The position numbers and the translations under genes are program-made. Positions 47,201 through 55,082 of a stretch of DNA of 64,000 bases are shown here, piece by piece. The first letter of the stretch is position 1. Each line of letters opens with the position of its first letter. The stretch is from a virus: IMG/VR virus record IMGVR_UViG_3300044700_000691, positions 62,001-126,000 of that record. One strand, given 5' to 3'. The notes beneath the pieces were generated by a model, which ran no database searches, was not told the origin of the DNA, and saw nothing but the letters and a program-made list of their open reading frames with translations.

Positions 47201-47942
47201 ATTTTACTTTACTGTAACTTAGGATTTCGCCGTTAATAGTTTCAGGCACAGTTATTTCAGAAATAGTTTGAACTTTAAACGTTCCACGATATCTGTTAAT
47301 TGCTCCAGGTAAATCTACAATATTGGTATCTTCAAAATAAGAAATTCCAGCATTTACTAAATCATTTAATAGAGTTGTGTAATTAACGGAATTTTTACCT
47401 TTGTAATTATTATTAAAAAATGTAATTAAGTCAGTATCTTCTCCAACATTTACAATAACTCTTCTAATTTCAAACTTAGAAATATCATCTGATACATAAT
47501 TAGTTACGTCAATTGGAACATATAGTAGTGGGCTAAGGAAACTCTCAAAAAACCAGTTATTTTTGGTTTTAAATCTGGTTGGTAAACCTAAACTAGCATC
47601 TCCGATTTTTTCAAGATCTGAAATAGTTTTAGTTATGTCGTTAAGCTCAAATCGTTTAACGTTGCCTTGATCGTCCTTAACTCCAATTGTATTACCGTTT
47701 GCGTTAAGAAGAGTCTTAAATTTAGTATCGATTTCTTCAATACGACCATTCATATATCCAATTGATGGAATTGGAATAGTTGTACTTAAAGTTGGATCAT
47801 CTGCATCGATTCGAGTAACTTCAACTTGGCTAGAATTTGTAGTTAGAGCCTGATTCATTTTTGAAATAAGCTCTTGTGCGTTAGCGGTTTGTACGCCAAG
47901 CGAATTTAAGATCTCTGATAAAGAATTAGTTCCTTCAGCCAT
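44268..47942 (-). CDS. large virion structural protein with coiled coil (1224 aa)
   Basis: A 1224-residue protein beginning MAEGTNSLSEILNSLGVQTA. A coiled-coil/helical segment is visible at about residues 440-490 (LVSQKESINSQLRELDKSID then TLKKTINSSG). After it, residues about 520-650 look like an Ig/FN3-type domain (VQFKIAYRYLSLNKDAAAAD, ESVEIKIKSLSEAGFPDNPV). The C-terminal about 350 residues are beta-rich. No motif identifies an enzyme. Its start overlaps the preceding stop as TAATG (47942), so it is translationally coupled to the 709-residue gene. A tail-, baseplate- or fibre-associated protein is inferred from context. Confidence 0.65.
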   Translation of the reverse strand: MAEGTNSLSEILNSLGVQTANAQELISKMNQALTTNSSQVEVTRIDADDPTLSTTIPIPSIGYMNGRIEEIDTKFKTLLNANGNTIGVKDDQGNVKRFELNDITKTISDLEKIGDASLGLPTRFKTKNNWFFESFLSPLLYVPIDVTNYVSDDISKFEIRRVIVNVGEDTDLITFFNNNYKGKNSVNYTTLLNDLVNAGISYFEDTNIVDLPGAINRYRGTFKVQTISEITVPETINGEILSYSKVKYVLDKLEYTDVTGSTPAAQRRELSVGARVITEENSEYLVESVDTKDKSVILKRVFGSDGIVLFENLRIKPELYRSPTLAVNIGYNEREVIFIKPISSKMDLTVDFISNGFGIYTNELQITLQSGQNLTLNEYYNNFVADFGLLFLSFAKEKKLPNSLGFQPNAPTLSSANFKVLQIDSHVTNTDSASTVKTLVSQKESINSQLRELDKSIDTLKKTINSSGNQNDAIRLKAQSDLNNKTSARSQSFSQLSTVVKELSLNVKTSPEFSVSPKYRVRGFWEIPADIDSPYGLQKTVQFKIAYRYLSLNKDAAAADPITFTDAAGTQRTGYFSPWTETLTKAKQKTYNSTTGLYEWTEENVADPESVNINQLDIAIRKGESVEIKIKSLSEAGFPDNPVESEWSDAITIDFPSNIQSAEENTLIAQQAMADESRISLQEELNARGLDLHLSTAFTSKDKYYSHTTDAVASGFFLADGTAISLYDKLKEISESLSAIQASLSTATAELIISIITPEGSEVQVTNGQTVDLFAGYYVDSAKLTDGSLDKGKVVSKEYQVKIRNASQTPLELISTLGGGIGVAAPTSFPGANTDTQYNTYLRYDKAPINLNGVSRAGFAAFTQRTGYQSSQVKSQYIYARYFNADNSKRLYFGDMLDQSASTSSINVSSYATNQNYKFTDTVNVVPGKPNYMGGHYIPSIPGAAGALDVWNGSLSGGVPAGGGTLTEFCIHKDHPFLKNLGNGSFNGNNFLGLSASAPYEVSGNAITNTSQVYLPFSHAVHFNTSAEAGTNEFGVPYYAQAERVTPESPYAYSDVLYSALNTFPIKIGFGTGDDYLIGAKTCGSYLFMMPQSYASISVDGSNSRSSKRTVSAGSAASITVPIVFQFRTTDKIGEIGGWSTGQKLTNITYTKIIGLDIYTKSGLFEFDIQVSGKHQRDTIITSPTIFTPHGGSGGGGVYISDLTDILRSSAFNLSLNSSLTNFM

Positions 47943-50071
47943 TATCGTATTCTATCTATTTTAAAGTCCAAGGTTAAAGAATTTATACAAATGATTTCGA
48001 AAATAGGTCGATTATCGCTGGACCAGCCGTAATCTGTTAATATTCCTATTCTTGTGTTGTATGCTTGAGTAACACTAGAAAAATCTAAATTTGTAGATCT
48101 AGCTAATGCATCAGTTGATAGTGTAATACTATATCCGTTTGTTAAAACTGGATCTGCAAATACTAATCTTAACACTTGGCCTTTTTTCCATTGAGTTAAG
48201 GTATCGTTAATTTTTAAAACCAGATTTCCAGTTAGGGTATGTGAATTCCCAGATTTTTCATGTCTATAATAATTACTAAATGGTACTAGAGGAATTGATT
48301 GAGCTAGCGCAATATCAAAGATTGGGCTTGTTTCAAAATTGTAATCTGGTGTTTCATTGTTGACAACGATTTGGTTACTGATTCCTCGGCTAATTCCTAT
48401 CCCCGATCCGCTTTTTACAACATCTGTATTATATGCAACTTCAAGAGAAGTCTTTCCTGCTACAAAATTTGTAAGTTGACCTTCGACGTTTGTGATTTTC
48501 TCAATAACGTTTTTAGTATTTAAAAATAGCGCGCTATTTGCAAGTAGAGCTTTTTCTAAGCTCGAAAGTCTTGATTCTATATCAGAAGTTTTGCTAGTAG
48601 TTAATAGACTTGACTTAACTTTTTCCCAGTCAGTTTGTAATTGAGTAAATTGGGTTAATTTAGCCTCCTGATTAATTGCAACTGTTTGGAAACGATTCAT
48701 TAAGTCTGTAAAAAGCTCTAAACTGAATCCAGCGTTTGCATTAATATTTTTAATTGGTTCTACCGCAACATCTTCAATTGAAGTATCGAATTTTACGTTA
48801 AGTTTAAATGCATAAGAGTTACCATTAATTTTACTTAATGGATCTGGCTTGTATTTAGCTAGTCTTGGTATTTCAAATTCTAAACCGTTTGGTTGAATTT
48901 TATTTAAGAAAAGTACACCATATAAATTCTTAGCTTTTAATACTTTAGTTACTGGATCAATTACATCATAATAAACAAGAACTGTGTTAAAATCAAAGTT
49001 TTTATTTTGAACATTAATGTCATTAAGTCCAGAGAAGGCTGTTTTTGCGTTTTGTGTTGCCACTAAATAATCAGTAAGCGAAAAGTCTACACATACTCCA
49101 TCTAACGTTGATCTAGTATAATTAATAGTTGTAGTTACGCCGCTATTAGTTTTACTCTTTTTGATTTTCTTATTAACAGCTGTATTATATTTCCAAGTAG
49201 CAGAAGGTGCATCATAAGTACCATCAGTATAGTATGAGTTATTTAAGGTTCCTTGAAACCAGTTTTGCGCGGTATATGTAGAACCTGCGTATGGAGCTTG
49301 CTCCAAAAGCACAGTTGAATCATCTAAATCATAAAATGCATTTAAGCTTAATCCTTGTGGGTGAGTATCACTATAGTGACGACCAACAATAGTTTCACGG
49401 TCTTCAGGTAAATCTGGACTGTGTGTAACTGTCATATTTGGCTTATAATTAGAGTCATCTATTGATTTAAATAGAATATATGGAGTTGACCCTACATTAT
49501 TTGGAACATGTAGGTAAAGTTCGCTATATGAATTTTCTTTACCTTTATATGAGTTAACAATATCGATTTCACCAATATATTGTACGACTTTGCTGTATGA
49601 TGAGCCAACTGCTTCGTCCTCTTCTGTAAAAATTCCAGTAGTAGAGGTTTCTAACGTATTAGCGCCTCTCCAACGAATAGCGCCAGCTTCCTTTAACCAT
49701 TTCCAAAAAACCCTCTCTGATACGTTAAGCGGTAATTCTCTATTATATGAATCCTGAGAAATCAATAGGGCTTCTAGATTCAAAGCGTAGTTTTGAAAAC
49801 TTTGAGCTAAGTTGTAATTTTGATTGCTTTGGTTATAAAGACCAGGATCAGTCATTAATGTTTCACCTTGAGCTTTAAAAAATAGCTTATTATCTGAAGG
49901 AGTTCCATCTGGTGTTCCAACATTAGGTAAATTTAAAAGCACAAAGTTAGAAAACTTAAATTGATTACCACTATTATTAAATGATAAAGTTAAGTCTTCT
50001 AATGAACTCTGGAAAGTGTAAAATATACCCTTTCTAGTTGTTATTGGTTTTATAATAGGAGCAACTGCCAT
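47942..50071 (-). CDS. large virion structural protein (709 aa)
   Basis: A 709-residue protein beginning MAVAPIIKPITTRKGIFYTF. Beta-rich segments alternate with a helical segment (about residues 450-540: ELFTDLMNRFQTVAINQEAK, IESRLSSLEKALLANSALFL) that would form a coiled coil. The tail ends in SLTLDFKIDRIR. No catalytic motif is seen. Start and upstream spacing are unremarkable; downstream coupling is by TAATG with the 1224-residue gene. Probably a tail, baseplate or capsid-associated component; I do not recognise the family. Confidence 0.65.
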   Translation of the reverse strand: MAVAPIIKPITTRKGIFYTFQSSLEDLTLSFNNSGNQFKFSNFVLLNLPNVGTPDGTPSDNKLFFKAQGETLMTDPGLYNQSNQNYNLAQSFQNYALNLEALLISQDSYNRELPLNVSERVFWKWLKEAGAIRWRGANTLETSTTGIFTEEDEAVGSSYSKVVQYIGEIDIVNSYKGKENSYSELYLHVPNNVGSTPYILFKSIDDSNYKPNMTVTHSPDLPEDRETIVGRHYSDTHPQGLSLNAFYDLDDSTVLLEQAPYAGSTYTAQNWFQGTLNNSYYTDGTYDAPSATWKYNTAVNKKIKKSKTNSGVTTTINYTRSTLDGVCVDFSLTDYLVATQNAKTAFSGLNDINVQNKNFDFNTVLVYYDVIDPVTKVLKAKNLYGVLFLNKIQPNGLEFEIPRLAKYKPDPLSKINGNSYAFKLNVKFDTSIEDVAVEPIKNINANAGFSLELFTDLMNRFQTVAINQEAKLTQFTQLQTDWEKVKSSLLTTSKTSDIESRLSSLEKALLANSALFLNTKNVIEKITNVEGQLTNFVAGKTSLEVAYNTDVVKSGSGIGISRGISNQIVVNNETPDYNFETSPIFDIALAQSIPLVPFSNYYRHEKSGNSHTLTGNLVLKINDTLTQWKKGQVLRLVFADPVLTNGYSITLSTDALARSTNLDFSSVTQAYNTRIGILTDYGWSSDNRPIFEIICINSLTLDFKIDRIR

Positions 50072-50092
50072 TTTGCGCTCAGGGTTTTATTT

Positions 50093-51115
50093 TTAAATGT
50101 TATAGATGGCGTTTGAAGCACCAGTTACAACAAGTCTTGATTGATTTGCTCCCCAACTTGCAGGAAGGTTTGCACTATTTTTAACTGTTCCAACATTCAT
50201 TAAGGTAACAGAAGATGTAAATAGGTTACTACTTAATCCAACTGCCCATTGTGAAGCTAGTGTAGTATGAGTTGAATCTAATCCAACTGCATCTTGGTCT
50301 AACACTGCAAAGTTTTGTCCAATTACTCTAATTTTATGAGTTGCTGAATTGGTTGTAGCAAAGGTTTCGTATACTCCACTTACATGTGTAACAGTTCCAC
50401 CAGATGTATAGGTGACAGCTCTTACCATAATTGTAAATTCTTGACCGCTTCGTACCGGAGAAGTGGCGTCATTTATAAGAACAATATCAATACCGTCTGT
50501 AATTGTACTCTGGAAAGCAGATCCGCTATAGAATGAGCTTGCATCAAGAGTTAATATAATTAATGATTTACTAGTTGCAGTTAGAGTAACTTCGGCTTTT
50601 GCTCGGTTTGCACCAGCTACCGCAACCAGGGTTTTGGTAACATCTTCTCGGCTATTAGAGAAACTTCCTGTGATATTTACGGATCCAACTAAATTGGACT
50701 GGCCGTTTGTTGTAATTGCACCAGTAAAGGTTGATGTACCAGAGATTGCTAGACCTGCTGATGAAATCGATGCATTTGCTACAAGTAGACCTGTTGTAAT
50801 TTTACCAACGGTTGCACTGTTAACTGTATCAGTTTCAAATTTAATTAAATCTGCAGTACCGTTTGCATTTTTAAAATACAACTGGCCATTTTGAATGGTT
50901 AGTACTTTAGTTTTTAACTCTGTTAATGGAGTTAAGGTTGTGTCCGGGTCAACTCCGATCTTTTTATCAGAAAGGTCGATTTTTAAGTTGTTAATTAGAT
51001 CTTCTACTTTACTCTTAAGCAATCCGGTATTGCTATTAGAGATAATACGCATATCTGATACATACGTAGTTTCTAGAATTTCTTGTGTTGATAGTGATAG
51101 TGCAACAAAAGCCAT
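50093..51115 (-). CDS. structural fibre-like protein
   Basis: A 340-residue protein beginning MAFVALSLSTQEILETTYVS. Residues 60-170 are Gly/Ser/Thr-rich fibre repeats (ISSAGLAISGTSTFTGAITT), and residues 170-300 a beta-sandwich (AEVTLTATSKSLIILTLDAS) like the distal heads of fibres. It has a late promoter 21 nt upstream. The upstream region shares 18 identical bases with that at 57616, suggesting a recent copy of the promoter. A short tail-fibre or head-fibre role is inferred. Confidence 0.65.
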   Translation of the reverse strand: MAFVALSLSTQEILETTYVSDMRIISNSNTGLLKSKVEDLINNLKIDLSDKKIGVDPDTTLTPLTELKTKVLTIQNGQLYFKNANGTADLIKFETDTVNSATVGKITTGLLVANASISSAGLAISGTSTFTGAITTNGQSNLVGSVNITGSFSNSREDVTKTLVAVAGANRAKAEVTLTATSKSLIILTLDASSFYSGSAFQSTITDGIDIVLINDATSPVRSGQEFTIMVRAVTYTSGGTVTHVSGVYETFATTNSATHKIRVIGQNFAVLDQDAVGLDSTHTTLASQWAVGLSSNLFTSSVTLMNVGTVKNSANLPASWGANQSRLVVTGASNAIYNI

Positions 51116-51136
51116 TTGTTTTATTCTATTTTTTGT

Positions 51137-51144
51137 TATTTATT
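51137..51144 (-). promoter_or_regulatory. late promoter -10 element (AATAAATA)
   Basis: Minus strand GCTAATAAATAACAAAAA; the octamer ends 21 nt before ATG 51115. These 18 bases are identical at 57616-57623. Confidence 0.7.
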
Positions 51145-51209
51145 AGCAGAGTGTTAGCTTGCAAATAATAGCCGATTAGCCTTCTTGTACTAACAAAACA
51201 GAAACTGGC

Positions 51210-52034
51210 TTATATAGTACTTAAATTTATCTCTGTTCCATTATTTCTGTTAATAATAGTACCATCTGCTAAGATTTCGTAATCATCAAAATTAATATCA
51301 ATCATTTGGGCATCTGCTCGTAGAGAGTTTTTAGCTAAACTTGAAGTGATTGGTCTAGAGTTTAAACTACTTTCAATATAGTCAATATAGTCGTCTTTGG
51401 CCATTACTTTAACGAATCTTCTTTCTGGAAGAGGGTGTTCATTTCCCCAAAGATCAATAACGGTTCCGGATATTTCATATTCACCAACTTCGTCAAATCT
51501 CCAAATAAAAGTCCAGCCTGCTTCAACCTCTGCCATTGTAACCGGAGAAGAACCCGATGTAACATTGACAAGTTTCCATAACACTGTAGATTTTCCCATG
51601 ACTTCTCTTGCAGAGATAAACACTGGAAGATGTTTGGGAACAGTTAGACGATCTGTCGCAATTTTTAATTCAGAAATATCTAGTGAATTTTTAGTAAAAA
51701 ATGAAGGAATGAATCCTACCTGTTTTCCGTCTTTATATGAAATATACCCAAGATTTTTCCAATATTCTGGTTCATGCACCTTTCTAAGTACCTCAACACC
51801 ATTTTCAATAAACTTTCTTCCGTAAATCTGATCGTTAAGCGGGGCATACACCATAAGGTTTTCGACGTCAAACGCTGGTATAATTCCATACAATTTTAGT
51901 TGCTCAAGATTTGACATTTGCTCCTTAGAGTAGGTGTCAACCGGCTCATAATAAGAATACTTATTATTTGAACTAAATACAACATTGGCACTAGGTAAGC
52001 CAATTGCAGATATGTTAACGTAGGTGATTGGCAT
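51210..52034 (-). CDS. virion protein with PKD-like beta domain
   Basis: A 274-residue protein beginning MPITYVNISAIGLPSANVVF. Residues 150-210 (TVLWKLVNVTSGSSPVTMAE, GWTFIWRFDEVGEYEISGTV, IDLWGNEHPL) have the alternating strands of a PKD/Ig-like domain. It ends in an acidic tail with a repeating FDDYEILADGTIINRNNGTE. It overlaps the upstream 1015-residue gene as TAATG, so is translationally coupled. It is probably a structural partner of that protein. Confidence 0.65.
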   Translation of the reverse strand: MPITYVNISAIGLPSANVVFSSNNKYSYYEPVDTYSKEQMSNLEQLKLYGIIPAFDVENLMVYAPLNDQIYGRKFIENGVEVLRKVHEPEYWKNLGYISYKDGKQVGFIPSFFTKNSLDISELKIATDRLTVPKHLPVFISAREVMGKSTVLWKLVNVTSGSSPVTMAEVEAGWTFIWRFDEVGEYEISGTVIDLWGNEHPLPERRFVKVMAKDDYIDYIESSLNSRPITSSLAKNSLRADAQMIDINFDDYEILADGTIINRNNGTEINLSTI

Positions 52035-55000
52035 TAATTGTGGTTAATTTTTAATTTAGCAGATCTAACTCCAATTGAGTTTGGTTGAACTCTAATTTTT
52101 ACGTTATATGTATCGCTAGGGTTAATATCAATACTATTAATTGCGCTAACCTCAGTTTCAGTTTGACCAGATGTTAATACCAGTTTAAATTCATCTGAGT
52201 CTTGGTCTAGTGTTATTGTCTGTATTGCAAGTTTACTAGAGGAGCCTGTGTTTGTAATTGGTATAGTTAGGTCTCTGCTTGCGCCAACCTCAGTTGAATT
52301 AAAAACAATAGGGGCGTTAGCGGATCCGACGGTAAAACTTGGAGCAGCTACTAAGATTGATACATTGACTCTATTTGATGAGGTGCCGCTTGATCCAAGT
52401 ACTCTAAATGTAAACAGATCAGTTCCAGTATAGTCCTGGTTTGGAATATATCTAATTACGTAATTATTAAAGGTTACTGTTCCTTGGGTTGGGTTTGCTG
52501 TTATATTAAGTCCGTTAAATATTGACCCATTTAAATTAACAAAAGACAGTGTATTAATATCTACATATAGGTTTCTGCCTACGGTTTGTTGAGGCACCTG
52601 CGATAAAATTGGAGATGCAGCTTGTATAATAAGCGATCTGGTTGAAGATGTTGTTTGAATAACACCTGTACTATTGTTTGTTCCAGTTACAGTAATATCA
52701 TATGTGCCAGCGGCAACGGCAGTATATGTTATTGGATTATTATTTGTACCTGACCCTAAACTTGATGTAATAACATAATTATTAACATATTCAGAAGCAG
52801 CACTAAATGTGATATTTGAGCCGCTGCTGATTGGATTTGCAAATATCTGTAAATTTGCAAAATCTATAACTGGCATAGGAGGCAATACTGTTACTGGAAT
52901 CTGTTTAGTAAAACTATTTAGTAGCGAATAATTTTTAAATGGTGAATTATAGATCACGGTTAAGGTTGGTGTAACCTGTTGATTGTCATTGGCAATTACC
53001 CATGTTGCAGTAAATGATCTACTTACATTGTTTGGTATAAAGCTAGCCGAAAGTGTTGTGCCGCTTTGGCTAACAGCAACACTATATAGACCGTCTGTTG
53101 CAAATTCAGGAATCCACTCTGGTGAGTCCGGCTGGGTCGTAACTTGAACCATCGAAGCTATTCCTTGTCTTAATTGAGTATACGATAAATTTATATCGGA
53201 AACTGGGCGACCTATTACCAGCTCTCTATTTACGCTAAATTCAGATCCGTCTTGAAACAAACCAGACAAGACTATTCGATAATAACCAGGAACACTTGGC
53301 CTAAATGCAAGGGAGGTTAAATCTGCTGCATATTGATAATACGTCCACATTTCTGGAGCTTGAATTGATGCAAGGTCAGTTGTTCCGTTGACTATTGCAA
53401 ACGGTTTCCATATAGTATCACTTGGACTATATTTTCTTTCTACCGCCCAGGTTAGAGTAGTTAAATTAACCTGTTGTAGAGTAGTCGTTAACTGATATAC
53501 ACCAGGCCTCGGATCTTCGCTCGTAGGGTCAAACGTTGAAATATAAGATCGGTTTGAATTTGCAGCAGAATTTGTAATAAATCTATATGATTCAGCTGAT
53601 TCATTACTTTCAGATAAAGCAATTGTTGTTAACCCTAATTGGGCTAAATTAGTACCAGCTGCAATACCTGCTGTGTTGACCGATACTGCGGCTGAATATA
53701 AAAAGGTGAGCCCATCGTCTCTTTGAGCATAGGCTTTTGCATAATACTGAGTATTTGCAGTAAGGCCGGCCAATTGACTGATTAAGGCAGCTGGACTAAT
53801 ATTTGGTGCAAGAACGCCTGTTTCGACTTTAACTACACCAGCCGCGCCATCTACTAAATTGGTAGAGTTACCCAGTTTAAATAAAAGACCATATCTAGTG
53901 TAGATATCGCCGGAACTATTAGTAAATGTTGAGCTTAGGGTAGCGCCGGTTTGAGTTAGGTTACTTATAATTGGAGTTGATATATTACTATTATTACTAA
54001 GGGTAGTAAATGTCGTAATTTGAGATGTACCATTTCCAGTTGAGTTAGTTGCGACTGCATCCACTGTATATTGAGTAAGCGGAGTTAATCCAGTAAACTG
54101 CACAGAAATTCCAAGATTAAAGCTTGTTATGGCTATACTTGATACTAAAACTGAATTTTGATATAGCCTAAATCTTACTGCTGTTACATCACTGCCGCCG
54201 TTATTTGAAATTGTTGTGGTTACAGTTGCAGTACTTGCAGTTATTGCACTAACCGTTGGTGTAGTTAAGGTAGCAACCGTTCCGGTTGATGTCGGCGTAC
54301 ATGCTGTATATTCAATCGTTGCACCACATGGAGTGCCTGTTCCAGACGCTGGTGTTATTACATATCGCGTTTGAAATCTTTGATATGATCCGTTTCTTAG
54401 TTGGCATGGAGAAAATGCGCCAGCCACCCAAGTTTCTTGAGTTGCACCATAACCCCAATTACTTAGCACACAATTTACTGGCGTCGAAGCTGGCGCACAT
54501 GCTGAATCGCTAGTACAGGTTGAGGTGCCGCCGGCTACTATAATTCCATATGATCCTGGGTCAAATATAGGTTCACCGTATAATAATATAGTTGGTGTAG
54601 TTGATGAACACATATATAGTGTTCTGACATTGCCTGAAGTCGTGTAAATTGACCAGTTTGATGCAAATACTTGAGAAGTGAATTGGTCGCCGACTGGAGT
54701 ATACCGAAATTCTACATCCGATAGTGAATTATCCACTGTGTTAATTGCAATTGAATAACACATTGACTCGGGTTGATTGCCAATATATCCAGGAGAACAA
54801 TCATCATCCGCTGTACATGGAGAAGAACCTCCAGTTAAGGTCATGCCGTATTCTGAGAAATTTGAAATTTGACCAGATACTAAAAGAACTGGTTCACTTT
54901 GTCCAGATGCACAAAAATAATAGGTATTTCCTTCTGGGCCCATTGATGCTTCCATATACATTTGGTCCAATTGAATAGAAATTGGTTGTGGTTCTCCAGG

Positions 55001-55081
55001 TTGAGTATACACTAAAGTTTTTCCAAATCTTTCAACTGAATCTGGTATAGTTAATTGATAACAAAAAGCGAATACTGACAT
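52034..55081 (-). CDS. large structural protein with TSP1-like, FN3 and Ig-like domains (1015 aa)
   Basis: A 1015-residue protein. Residues 54-95 and 155-198 are a duplicated Cys-containing module (first copy from YYFCASGQSEPVLLVSGQIS, second from LYMCSSTTPTILLYGEPIFD). Residues 204-261 look thrombospondin-1-like (CVLSNWGYG, FSPCQLRNGSYQRFQTRY, CGATIEYTAC), normally a cysteine-bonded module. FN3-like domains follow from about 270 (SVQFTGLTPLTQYTVDAVAT). The C-terminus (VRVQPNSIGVRSAKLKINHN-like) recalls the ASPM/hydin-type Ig domain. Functions of such modules in phages are mostly adhesion. There is no late octamer in front of this gene; it starts one base from the previous stop. Confidence 0.65.
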   Translation of the reverse strand: MSVFAFCYQLTIPDSVERFGKTLVYTQPGEPQPISIQLDQMYMEASMGPEGNTYYFCASGQSEPVLLVSGQISNFSEYGMTLTGGSSPCTADDDCSPGYIGNQPESMCYSIAINTVDNSLSDVEFRYTPVGDQFTSQVFASNWSIYTTSGNVRTLYMCSSTTPTILLYGEPIFDPGSYGIIVAGGTSTCTSDSACAPASTPVNCVLSNWGYGATQETWVAGAFSPCQLRNGSYQRFQTRYVITPASGTGTPCGATIEYTACTPTSTGTVATLTTPTVSAITASTATVTTTISNNGGSDVTAVRFRLYQNSVLVSSIAITSFNLGISVQFTGLTPLTQYTVDAVATNSTGNGTSQITTFTTLSNNSNISTPIISNLTQTGATLSSTFTNSSGDIYTRYGLLFKLGNSTNLVDGAAGVVKVETGVLAPNISPAALISQLAGLTANTQYYAKAYAQRDDGLTFLYSAAVSVNTAGIAAGTNLAQLGLTTIALSESNESAESYRFITNSAANSNRSYISTFDPTSEDPRPGVYQLTTTLQQVNLTTLTWAVERKYSPSDTIWKPFAIVNGTTDLASIQAPEMWTYYQYAADLTSLAFRPSVPGYYRIVLSGLFQDGSEFSVNRELVIGRPVSDINLSYTQLRQGIASMVQVTTQPDSPEWIPEFATDGLYSVAVSQSGTTLSASFIPNNVSRSFTATWVIANDNQQVTPTLTVIYNSPFKNYSLLNSFTKQIPVTVLPPMPVIDFANLQIFANPISSGSNITFSAASEYVNNYVITSSLGSGTNNNPITYTAVAAGTYDITVTGTNNSTGVIQTTSSTRSLIIQAASPILSQVPQQTVGRNLYVDINTLSFVNLNGSIFNGLNITANPTQGTVTFNNYVIRYIPNQDYTGTDLFTFRVLGSSGTSSNRVNVSILVAAPSFTVGSANAPIVFNSTEVGASRDLTIPITNTGSSSKLAIQTITLDQDSDEFKLVLTSGQTETEVSAINSIDINPSDTYNVKIRVQPNSIGVRSAKLKINHN

Positions 55082-55082
55082 A

